64,000 nt of DNA from Galaxea fascicularis. Lineage: Eukaryota > Cnidaria > Anthozoa > Scleractinia > Euphylliidae. The position numbers were made by a program, and so were the translations under genes. Below the pieces are notes generated by a model, which saw nothing but the letters and a program-made list of their open reading frames with translations, did not search any database and was not told the DNA's origin. Shown in pieces: positions 48,252 through 59,226 of the stretch; position 1 is the stretch's first letter, and each line of letters starts with the position of its first letter. The stretch spans positions 20,379,359 to 20,443,358 of the forward strand of contig OX419345.1 in the NCBI GenBank assembly GCA_948470475.1, written 5' to 3'.

Positions 48252-50514
48252 CAGTAAGAGATATTATTTGGCTTAGAAAAATTATGCAAATGTGTAAACA
48301 AAAAACCACCCACGGTTAAAGACGTTTAAGCTGACATTTTCAGCAAGGAACTCGATCAAATTCGCCACTATAATCGGCTACAATAAACGTGGAAACTGCG
48401 GAAACGTCAAAATATTAGCCGTAGAAAAGGGTGATCATCGCGTCATTGATTGACACTTTGGACTCCATAAAGTCTATTTGGCCGTAAAATATGTCATATT
48501 TACTCACGTATAACAATAGTGCTTTGTAGCTGCGTGCTGAAAGATTTAGCATCAGATTTCAGAGCTTTGGAAAGAGAGAAATATCCATTTACAGCCATTT
48601 GAGCTTTTCAATGTGTTTAAAATGTCGTTAAGTTTAAGATTTCAGTGGTTTTGCGGTTTTATCAGTTGTGGTGCCCTCTCCGATCACCCTCGCGTTGTTC
48701 ACATTTTTGAAGCAGCTGCCCTTTAATTGAGACTAAATCGGCAAATCTCTTTTTCAACTACGACCAAAATTGAAAAAATAATGGCAAACCAGTGACTAGA
48801 AAAGCAACTCGGCAGGGTAAATGTGAATATTATTTAGAGGACAAAAACAAATCTTTCATCGTGCAGAATGCACAGAAACGTTGTGCAATTACACTTTTCA
48901 GCAATAACCAGAGGTCCAAAACAGAATTAAGGTGAAAAATCAACTGTTTTCACCACTAAGTTGACATTTAGTGTTGTAATATTCACCACGCAATAAACGG
49001 GCAACAGGGAGGTTTCAAATGGAACGGCACGGCACAGACTGGAAAAAAGAACTTTTTTAATTAATTATTTGATGGAGAATTGCGTTATCAGCTTTTTCTC
49101 GAGCTATTAAATTTTCTCCCGATCGAGACATTTTCTCGTAAATTGCATATCAATCCGGCAACCTTTTAAAAGCTTTAAAAAGCCGCATAGGCTAAGAAAA
49201 TAAATGACGAAATATAATTTTGATGCCCCGAAAACGAAACTAACAATTACTCACTTTCTTTACTAAATGTAGTGCAGCTGCTTCAGCAAAGTTTTTCATG
49301 AGATTTGTGTTTTCCGTGGTTTTTACGACAATTTTAAACAACAGGTTCCAACATAAAGGATAACAAAATTTGCATATTTCATTCGCAAGAATTATGATCT
49401 CGCACCTGACGTTTGAGGCTACAGGCGAGGCAAAATTTCTTTTTGAGTAAATAGTTTGCCAGTCTTGATCAAGTTATGTAGGAAACGTTTAAATAACTTG
49501 ATTGACAATTTAGCGTAATTTATCCATAAATGGAAAAGGTAGATTACTACAGTTCAGCAAATATTTGAATATGATTCGAAATACGGAGCGGTAAATGATA
49601 ATAATCATTGATATATGCACACCATAAATCTTGTGTCTAATTTCTCGAGGAGTTTAAGCCGTGACATAATAATGAACATGCCATGCACACTTGGAAGTTC
49701 GCAATGCTGGACAACCGTTAAGGACCACGGCGAGGACAGTTCGTCGCCAATAGAAACGAGTGATATTATGAATTTCTCGAAATGAAACGAACCCTTAGCT
49801 TGCAATTGGGCGAGTGCAATATGCGAATTTTCTACGCCACGAGTGTCTTTTTGTTACCCATCAAACCGGAATGGTTGTCGCCCACTTTGTTTCGCTGTGC
49901 ACAAGAGCCGTTGCCATGGACATACTATAAGTGGTCTTACGGAGTATAATTTGAGATTAAACAGTAACTGGTGTAACTCTTTGTTGATTGTATGTATCCA
50001 ACATTGTAATAGTGTGGTGGTGATTAAAAATTTCGTTGTGGAGGGGTCCCTTCTTTGTATCGACAGAGAAAATCTACGATCGACAATTAAACTACGCCAT
50101 GGTACTTCTGTCAAAATACTGAAGCTGATATGGTTCTTGCTTGCGCCGTAACTGCTATGTATGAACGGCTTGGTGATAAGAGCCCCGCTTTCTTGATTAT
50201 CGATTTGGCATCGGTCCAGCGTCTGTTGCATAACAAACAAAATATACAACAAACTATCTTAAGCTCTTTCGTTATCCACCAGTTCATTTTTATCCGCTCA
50301 CTCGATAGAATAAGCAAAGTTCTATTTCAAAATGAAAAAAATAATAATACTGTAACTTGAGTCACGGCAGAGCGCGCCCACGTTGAATAGTCGAAAACAG
50401 AGAAAATCGCATGCCAATTCAGTTTCACTTTATTCACACTTATTCGTATCTGTTACAATTATAGTCGTAAAGAAAAGGAAAGAAAGAGAGAAAATTGACA
50501 TTATGAAACTATGT

Positions 50515-50690
50515 TGCTTAGTTCGTAAGTGTGGGTTGGCCATAGGAACAAGGCTTTCGAGTTGGCACGGCATTACTACATCCAGGTTACGATAACCAGA
50601 GAAAAGATCAGAGAGGTCACGGGTTCAAACCCTGTTGAAGTCCTGAATTTTTTTCAGGCTTCTTTATGCAATTTGCGTTCAAACTACGAG
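50515..50690 (+). mobile_element. Probable tRNA-derived SINE fragment
   Basis: A clear B box (GGTTCAAACCC, 50622-50632) is followed by GTTGAAGTCCTGAATTTTT, a SINE-like body. The A box is not clear. Confidence 0.5.
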
Positions 50691-51007
50691 GATCATCCTC
50701 ATCTGATTTAATTTCCGCAGTCATATGTATGATTTATTTCATATACGTCATTCACATTCAAAAACCTATTGAAAAGTTTGAAAAAAAAGTTATTTAAAAC
50801 TCGCGTTTGCTTCCTTTATCCAATCAGAACGCGCGTGCAGACCGGACGGTAGTTGTCCTGTGGGTTAGCTTTTGAAAAGTAGTAGCCCTGTATTTAATCT
50901 GCGGGGACTGGGTCAAGCAACTTTGCGGCCAGGTTTGAAATGCGCTTGACTTCACTGCTCGACTGAAGAAGCGCCTTTAAAATATAGGTTGATTTTAACG
51001 CCATTCG

Positions 51008-51992
51008 ATGGCAGAGGCCACCATGAATACAGCTGAAGTCCAAACGGAACCTTTATCTTCCTCACAAGAGACAGATAAACTACCAACCGATGGTCAGTGA
51101 ACGTTAATCTAAGCGATAGTCGCACTTTGCTCGAAGAGTGCACCTGGTGTTTGGACCGCCATTATAGACTTAAGCTTATTTTAATTTTGAATTGACTTTT
51201 AGGAATGATTGTTTATTCCCTGCAGCCATGACTTTTGTTTTGTTTTTAGGAGTGACTGAGGGGACAGTGCTTCAAACTGTGGAGGAAGTAGACTACCATC
51301 CCGATTGCCCAGTATGTTTACAGTCGTGTTTTTATCCGGTCAAACTTCCCTGTGGTCACATTTTCTGTTTCCTATGCATAAAAGGAGTTGTTTTGCGAAG
51401 CCGAAAATGCGCTTTATGCCGCCATTCTGTCACTGTGGATTACCTTGAGAACCCTACGCTTATTAAAGTGGTAGATAAAGATAATAAGGAATCGAAAGCG
51501 TCCAAAGCGGATGTGAAACACGTGGAAGATGACGATCCTCAGGAGTTTGTTTGGTATTATGAAGGTCGAAACGGATGGTGGGCTTATGACGAGAAAACTT
51601 CAACTGAAGTGGAAAAAGCGTTTAAAAATGGACAGAGAACGTGTATTCTTCTCATCGCTGGATTTCTGTATGTTATAGACTTTGAAAACATGTTTCAAAC
51701 TCGAAAGAACGAGCCTGGGAGGAGAAGAAGAATTAAGCGGGACAAAAGAGATGTGGAAAGCAAAGGTGTCGCTGGAATTCGCATTCCTACCTCAACAAGG
51801 TCAACCGCTCCTTCTCAAGCGGCGGATTCCTCGAGCTCTGATAAGAGAGATAACGTGGAAAAGCAAACCGGAGTTGAACGCTCATCGACAGAAGTACCCG
51901 CTGATACTGTTCAATCACAGCTGACAGCAACGTCTGAAGGGAACACAGGAGTGGAACAAATAGCTACTAGGTTAGAGGAAGTGTCCCTGTAA
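51008..51992 (+). CDS. RNF146: RNF146 (Iduna), poly-ADP-ribose-directed E3 ubiquitin ligase
   Basis: Exons 51008-51092 and 51250-51992 join in phase (GAT G|GA GTG) to 275 residues (human 359). A C3HC4 RING spans about 48-85 (CPVC at the start, CALC at the end, CGH in the middle). A WWE domain spans about 124-195 and keeps WYYEGRNGWWAYDEKTS and the basic RRRRIKRD. WWE binds iso-ADP-ribose, which switches on the RING, so the enzyme ubiquitylates PARylated proteins such as axin. The C-terminal third is Ser/Thr-rich and disordered, and shorter than in vertebrates. I chose the ATG at 51008 because it gives a spliced N-terminus; the genomic frame also runs back to 51192 through the intron. An alternative last exon may exist at 52559-52627. 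Confidence 0.9.
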
Positions 51993-53322
51993 AGATATGC
52001 TGCCTTGTCATTTTGGTAATGGAAATTCAAGCTCTATACCACCCCTTCTTCTCCCACACTTTTGGTCAGATTGACAATGTTGCAAGTGCCAGGGGTATCC
52101 ATTGTGTAAAGCAACAATATCTGTGCACCCTTTAAATTTTATGATTCTAATTAATTTTCCTGCTTACTTAATTTCACAAAAAATCAAAGGTTTATTTTTC
52201 AATTATGGGAGGAAAAAAGGTGTACAATGTATTTAATTTTCCAATTTCACCATTCAGTGTAGTGAAACAGGTTTTCATTAACTGATCAAGCAGCCTGGTA
52301 ATAGAATGAAACCTCATTACAAGAATAGTATAAGTCTTTCATGAGCAACAAGTTTCAACAACAATTTTTTCAATATTGCTGCTGAATAGTTTTAATTTAG
52401 AATATAATTTTGGGGATGGTTTTTGGACTTCTCTCTCTTCTACCCATTCACTCCTGGGTTCCCAATATTTACTTCACTTTTATGTACAAGAAAAAATGCC
52501 TTAAAAGCCTTTATGCTGAGGCAAATGTTCTTAAACAGCTTGTTTTCTTCTCTGTAGTTCTTCAGTGGAACAGCCTGGACTAGCTACCAACCAGGACGAA
52601 TGGTACAAGTCTCATACAGAAAAATGATATGAACTAAAGATACACCGTTCCCTAAGGGCTACACAAGTTGTACAAAGATATCTGTACTCCGGCCTTAATA
52701 TGTTGTTTATATTGTTTTTATAAGTTGATTAAAGACATATTTACCCTAGAAGATTGTAAATCCTTCAGTTCACAAGAAGTGTAACCAGATAGTAATAGTT
52801 GTTTATTAATGTCATTGTATTTATAGCCAGCATGTATTCTTTTGTACGTACTCTTACATATTTGTTGACAGTGTTAAATGAAGCATTCCAAGTGTAAACT
52901 GTGTACATATGTGGTAGGTTACTAATAGAACTGTAAATTATATTGATAAAGTGTAAATTCACTGACATATGGAACCACTCCTGCCTCAACGTTTTAAGTT
53001 GTTTTCAGATCCTCCCAAACCCCCATGGAAATTTGGGGACCATTACATATGAAGTACAGTTTTCCTTGAACTTTGCTTTGGGAAAAAATTTTACAGGCAA
53101 ACATCAATCCCTCTGTTTATTTTAAATATGATAACATCAAAAGCTTGAAGAATGAGGTGAAAACAAGTAAGGGGTTGACAATAACACATACATGAAAAGT
53201 TGGTCATCCCTTATTCCACCCCCTGCTGGAATAGCAACAGTTTGGCTGCCTTTTACAATATTTGACAGGCTTCATGGAGCTCACCACTAACAACTACAGT
53301 ATTGGAATTTCAATCAAGTGAA
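51993..53322. other. Convergent 3' ends of RNF146 and AGPAT5
   Basis: 3' UTRs of two tail-to-tail genes. A minus-strand AATAAA (plus TTTATT at 53116-53121) lies about 200 bp beyond the AGPAT5 stop. A candidate alternative RNF146 terminal exon is at 52559-52627. Confidence 0.5.
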
Positions 53323-56300
53323 TCATCGTTGCATTTTTCCATAAAACAGCATCATGTAGGACACTGTCCCAAAACTGGAAACAAGCCACATTTTCCAGTA
53401 AGCAGATCGTCCCCATTTGGTTGCAAGAAATGGAAGTAATGCTGCCATGAAAAGTACAAAGGATGGTAAAGTTCTGTGCCAAGGTAATCTTCGCCTGCGT
53501 GGCACACCAGGCATTTGGCCTCCCTCCCCATAAAACTTGTTTAGAATCCTGCAAAGAAGACGTCAAAGGTTATCTAGTTCTGTCTCATTATTGAAAATCC
53601 ATTAACGTTACTTCTGCTTTGCTTAACTTAGTCTAGAAATAGTATAGCTTCAATAAATAATCCCCCTGTTAAATGAAGCCAAAGACATCTCACAAATTAG
53701 TGAAATAAAATTTGTACAAAATGTTAAACTAAAATACAGTAGCTGGTTGTTTAGAACATTTAAATTTCTGATGTCTTTAATAGAGTACCCAAAATGTGCC
53801 CTTAATAGAAACAGTTGATGAAGAAAAAAGTACAAATTATGGTACTACTTTTATGACATAACAATGTTACCTGTCTTTCTCTACAAAACTGTCATGAACC
53901 CAATGTCTTGTTTCCTCATTATCCTACAAGTAAGAATAAAAATAGTACACTGAATGTTAATATGCACTCAAACATGAACCTCTGTTGGGTGTAATAAATT
54001 ATAAATAACAGTTTTACATTGAAACACCTGAGGGAAAAAATATAGCATGTCAAATACCCACATGTGGAAGATCACAAGCTGCATGTCTGCGACAATAAAC
54101 ATGTACTTTCTGACCCCTTGAAGTGAGAAAGTCTGAAAGAGAGAAAGCATCACAAGAAACCACAATTGTTGATTGAATGCATTCAAGAATAGCAATGTGT
54201 GGTTCCTGGAAAAATATCCATGACCCCCCGTCCACCAAGTCTTTTTGTTTGCACACCCAGCCCTCCAGAAATTCCAAGTTACCTCCATACTTTTCTTTTA
54301 AAATGTTTGCTTATATCCCCTCCCCCCTTGGAATTTCCATTGACCTTCCATTGGGGAGGGGCATGAATATTTTCTGGACTGCACAATAACAAGAAACAAA
54401 AATATACATTAAATCAAAACTAATAGTAGCCAGAATGAAGGATTCATTGATATACCATTGTTTCCACTTGCCTGCCATATTTGGTGCAGGTCTGCGAGGT
54501 ACAGCACTCTCATGTACATTACTGTAGGCGATGGTAAGATCATAGACTGCATCCAGGTAATCAGGACACAACACTTCAAAGCTTGCCTTTCAAATGACAA
54601 CAGTTGACTTAGCAATATAAAAATGGTATAAAACAGGACACCAATTCTCAGTGAAAGATAAACATCATCAATTGAGAGGCTTAATAAGTGTTGTTCAATA
54701 AGACAATATGTCTCCTAAGGAACATTTTTCTCTGGTTTGCATGCATGGTTTGAGATATATGGTTATAAATGGTTTGAACCCAGGAGTCATATCATAACAA
54801 AGTGAAGTGTGATCGTCCTTTAGGCTTAACTGATAGTCAACCAATTACATCATGACTTCATTGGTGACTCATCAACAACCAAAGTATTTATACCATCTAC
54901 TGTCATTACACAAAGTTACTTGACTCTGATGATGACTTCTGCTCAGGTTGTCAAAACATCAATGAGAGTTGGTCACTGAGTCAGTGAGTGTAGTCCTTCT
55001 CAGCACTACATTCACCCAGAGGATCATACTTCATTTAAGTTATGGTAGTTTTAAAGCAGATTGAAATACTGTGTCTTGTTTCCCCTACAAAAATTATTTT
55101 TTCAGACAGTTCTGATTTGTCCAAATACTTACTTCAGCAGCTTTTGTTCTTGGAGTGAGAACGTGGGATAATAAGGGTAGATCTAAGGAAATGAGAATTA
55201 ACCATCAATGACATTCAGATACAAATGTACGATTCTGAAATGCAAAACAATTTCAATTTTTTTAGCTTTACCTTTTTCAGCAGCAAATTGTTGACTCTTT
55301 TCTATCACTGCTCTGTTTTCTACATTGTATCTTGTACCCTCTGGAAAAATCACCAACCACATCTACAAATTAAACAAGGTAATAAAGTAAAGGTAGACTC
55401 CCAACCAAGAGTACACAGTCAATACATCTGAAGACTGTGTAGAGTCAGGTTCTAAAAGCTTACCCACTTGCACAGTGATCTTGTTTTGCTCATCCAAAGA
55501 GAATCTGTAAGGTCACTTATGAAACTGTGCTAAACTTTTGCTGATATATTGATAAATTAAGTTTGATGAAAAGATACTCACAGGCGTCTTCCGTGCTTTC
55601 ATTTCTTTAAGTTTTCTGGGAACAGAGAAATAAATACCTTTTACTAACCAAGTTGGAGGTCCGTATCAAGGTTTTTCCTGTTCACTTATGGCTCAAGCAC
55701 ACAGGCCATAAATCAACAGGAAAAAAATAAGGATCTGTAACTTACAGAACAGACCGAGAAAACAAGGTTAGTAAGATATTTATTATATCTCAGATGAATC
55801 AGCTGGTGAGCAGGAAAGGACACTTTAAAATTCAGCAGGCCATACTGTAGAATAGGAATATGGCCCACAAAATTTTAAAAAAAAAAACCACCACGCATAC
55901 TAACTGAGAGATGTAATAAGTAATTTTATCAAAAAAATATAGAATGTTTGTAGAGCCACAAGGGCTGAAAACCAGAGAAACACCAACTCGCCAAATGTGC
56001 ACACAAGGCCAAACGTTCAAACACACCACCCACTTGGTGGCACAACTTATGGTCTCTGCCCTATAGAAATTCTGCATTACTGAAGACCACTCCAGCAATC
56101 ATACAAAAGACCCCATCCAAAGAAAACTATCATTTGTAAGGTCACTCCTTGTAACTGAGAAAATCACTCACTTTACAATATGTTCCTTATCACCTGCTCC
56201 GCTCCTTGTGACGTATATACACGAATGCTGTTAACAACAAAATTAATCGTGTTTTTCTTGAATATTACTTGCTTTAGAAGTTCTAGAGAAAAACAAGTTC

Positions 56301-58088
56301 TTCATCTAGTCATACAAATTAACAGAACTAAAATTTGAGGGCTGAGGATCTTTTCTAGATCTTTAAAATATGTATCCCTACATGGCCACTTGGATAGAAA
56401 ACAGCACATTCACTGTCCTACAAAACTTGTAATCCCTGCATTTTTTTGGCATATCATTATTAACTTCAAAAATCATTACAGTACTGTACTGATAAGATAA
56501 AGAAAATATGCTAACTCCAAACACAAATCCATCTCAATTGCTTTCAACATGCCAGTCCAATGGTCTACCACTGAGCCACTGGCCACTCACAGACTTGGCC
56601 TAATACTAAGTTCAAATTGCAAAAGATTAGCAATACTGAAAATGCTACATCATGGCAAAGGAAGATCAAAGATTGTTTGATTCCAATCGGGGGCTCAGAT
56701 TTTTTCTGTCCTTTGAACTATAATCCTTTAGGCCCTAGTACGTAACTTTCGATGAAATGTCAAATTCTCCTTGTGATTCACAAGTAAGTGCAAGGTAATT
56801 TGGAAGGAGAATCTGATAATTTATCAGAATTCACGTAAGACTTTTTTAAGGCACCCCTTCATTTAAGATCTTCCATGGGTCCAAATGCAAAAACCGTGGT
56901 AGGAGGATGGACATTTTCTGGTGATGATGGCATACAGGAAATCAAATGTACTAGAAAATTAAATTGGTTGCGGAATAGTAAGACAACAACAACAACAAAA
57001 AAAACAGATGATGTGACAATAATTCTAACATGACTCAAAATTTTACCTGGGCAAAGTAAAATCCATATAAAGGCAAATATTTGAGTCCATTCTTCAAAAT
57101 GTATCTTAATCTCCCCAGTGAGCCTTGCCTGATGGCTATGAAATCTGACACAATCCAATCAACTGTAGAGAACAAGCAGGGATTAAGCATTTAAGGTGAT
57201 GTTACACAAGCCAATTTTTGACGCAACAATGTTGCAGGTTTTTTAATCACTTTCAAAAACCTGCAACATGTTGATGCAACAAAACGTTACATTAATAATC
57301 GCCCTGTGCGCCATGTTACACGAGACAACTTTCAAAGCAACAATGCTGCGTTAAAAATCAGCATTAAAAATCGGCATGTGTAACATCACAGTTACTCTTC
57401 TACTTATCACCAGCAGTGGACTAGAAAAAGTTTCTGGCCAAAAAGTGCATGGGTACAACTCAAGGCATGGGTCTGTGCAGAAATCTCACCAAAGCTTCTT
57501 TTGACAAATTGTTCAAATTAAACCAGACTGAAAAGGGGTAGAGGAAAGCTGGAGCAGGAAATTTTTGCAAAGCCCAAGACATTAATCAGCTATTAATTAG
57601 CTATTAAGCTTAATTAAACATCCCTCATCACTTAATTGAATTACATTGACCTGAACTTTGATGGTTGCACAGTACAATAACATTTTCTTGTTTGTCCCAA
57701 GGAATTGGATCACCGTAAAAAATAACCTGAGAAAAGGGGAAAAAAGAAAACAGTTAAGATTAAAAATCCAAAAAGAAGACAAAACAGCTGTCACGTGTCG
57801 TTGCACTTCAATGCAAAAATAACATTCAAGACTTAATTAAAAATCATGTTTCCCGACGACAACCTGCATTACCTCTGCTCCAGTGCACGTCTCATAAAAG
57901 AAGCAGACAACTGATTGATACATGTCGTACAAGAGCTCATCGCCGCGCTCGTAAAGTCGACGAGGAAGAGGCAAGGAGACAAGTCGCCACGCAAGCCATG
58001 ACAAAAGATAGTGAGGGGCAACTCCCAAAACTACAGTTGCAGGAACTGCGAAACGCAGAATCTGCAAGTGATGTGGTGCATTTAGCAT
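53323..58088 (-). CDS. AGPAT5: 1-acyl-sn-glycerol-3-phosphate acyltransferase, AGPAT5 type
   Basis: AGPAT5 transfers an acyl chain to lysophosphatidic acid to make phosphatidic acid, at ER/mitochondrial membranes. Eleven coding exons join in phase: 57873-58088, 57651-57726, 57047-57162, 56172-56227, 55582-55615, 55272-55362, 55133-55182, 54472-54586, 54062-54132, 53871-53923 and 53323-53548. They give 367 residues (human 364). The N-terminus has a hydrophobic segment (about 10-40). Catalytic motif NHQSSVD (NHx4D: H94, D99), CIYVTRS for the second block, and FPEGTR at 172-177 are all present. LDAVYDLTIAY is the family's late conserved strand. Two C-terminal hydrophobic segments are visible in the last 76 residues. 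Intron 8 uses a GC donor (CAG|GCAAGT). Intron 9 is taken with donor GTGGGT at 54061, because that alone keeps the frame. Confidence 0.92.
54755..55040. mobile_element. Foldback family B, copy 2 (AGPAT5 intron 7)
   Basis: Begins AAATGGTTTGAACCCAGGAG and ends with a degraded form of the 30.1 kb element's arm (GAGTGTAGTCCTTCTCAG, ATTCACCCAGAGGATCATAC). The inner part is longer and unpaired. Confidence 0.7.
55634..55921 (+). mobile_element. MITE family A, copy 3 (AGPAT5 intron 4)
   Basis: Begins ATACCTTTTACTAACCAAGT, keeps the inner hairpin (GATCTGTAACTTACAGAACA) and GGTTAGTAAGATATTTATTA, then the tail ending ACTAACTGAGAGATGTAATA. It is more diverged than copies 1 and 2, and its start is only about 20 bp from the exon 5 acceptor. 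Confidence 0.8.
56545..56590 (-). mobile_element. tRNA-like SINE head fragment
   Basis: On the minus strand it reads CAGTGGCTCAGTGGTAGACC followed by ATTGGACTGGCA, an A box plus anticodon-stem region. The B box is lost, so it is a remnant, not a tRNA gene. Confidence 0.5.
57193..57392. mobile_element. MITE with AAGGTGATGTTACAC ends
   Basis: AAGGTGATGTTACAC at 57193-57207 and GTGTAACATCAC near 57378-57389 are complementary. The interior carries GCAACA/TGTTGC inverted units. It lies in AGPAT5 intron 2, just upstream of exon 3. Confidence 0.8.
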
Positions 58089-59226
58089 TTTTACTGATAC
58101 AACGTAGAGGAATACGTAAGCTTAAATATTTTCTTCACGAGTTTAAAAAGACTTTACAGGGGCCATTAATTTTTTGTAAGGCGAGGCTGCTAAGCCGGAG
58201 GCGTGTCTGAACGTTGGCGACGGTTCGAGAGGCGAGTCGGGTACGTAAGGGTTGGGGTCCCGCGATCCGGTATACCCGCGATCCCGAAGACTCAGCTTTC
58301 ACCGGCAGCAGACAAAACATTTCGTTACGTCGAGGTAGGGTTGGTTGATTTTTACAACTTCCAAAAGAAGATAAGAGACTAAAAGCAGGTCTCTTAAAAT
58401 TGAGACTGTTCGACCTTATTCTCCATTTATGATTTATTGGAGATAAGTGATAAACAAAGATATGGGAAGCTAAATAGCCAGTTCAGTCACCCTATGAGAT
58501 CCCTGTTGCCGAAGAAAAAAGAATCAATATATAACTTGAGAGGGACGCAGTCACAGCGGCCAGTAATTCATACCGAAAGATTTAAAAATAGCTTTGCCAA
58601 AAGACTAATTTTCAAGTATAAATTGCCCGCTTATTAATGTAATTGAGCACAATACATTTTTGCATATTTCTTTTTTTTCATACAGTGTAAAACATATATG
58701 TAGTATATACGATCTCAATAAAAGTGGTTGTTGTTGTTGAGATAAAACAAAATCATAAAAGTACATAGTACATGCATCTTTGTTGATTTGATTCGTTTCC
58801 AGTTTCTATATTGTGATGTTGTATGATCTCTTTGCTTTTACAGACTGTAAGTAAGTTCGTTGTAGATAAAGGGTACTTTGCTATGAAGGGGTTTGTTGCG
58901 AATAAGCTTTCCAGAGAAGGTCATTTTAGAGTGGGATAAAAATTAAAACAATATTTATTCAATGTCGAATCAAATGTTGCTTCTTATGGCTCACATTTCT
59001 TATTTTTATTAAAACAATGTAAATTATTATTGTTTGTTTTCCAAATAATATTGTTTTGGCGGGAAAGAATATTAGCAAAAATAAACATAACAAGCTCACT
59101 GTGCCCCAGGCTACCCAACGTTCAGTCTTGATGTGATGGAAAGAAAGTGTCGTGTGTTAGGGTACCAACTGAAGCCCTGTACCCGGTGTGCGTGATGCAT
59201 ATCTGTGAGATTTCTTTTCGTTCGCA
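58089..59226. promoter_or_regulatory. Divergent AGPAT5/DEPTOR intergenic region
   Basis: The two genes start back to back, 1.1 kb apart. The AGPAT5-proximal part (58140-58330) is richer in GC and CpG, as for a housekeeping promoter. No gene is supported. Confidence 0.5.

Larger units (their letters stand above)
47936..51007. other. Region between LPPI gene 2 and RNF146
   Basis: No gene is supported in 3.1 kb. It has a short (CG)n tract, a probable SINE (about 50515-50690) and the RNF146 promoter. Confidence 0.5.

Noticed and set aside
52070..52090. Start of a gene in the RNF146-AGPAT5 gap
   Set aside because: Only 3' UTR-like, AT-rich sequence with short frames.
56557..56582. tRNA gene on the minus strand
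   Set aside because: Only an A-box region is present; there is no B box or acceptor stem, so it is a SINE remnant.
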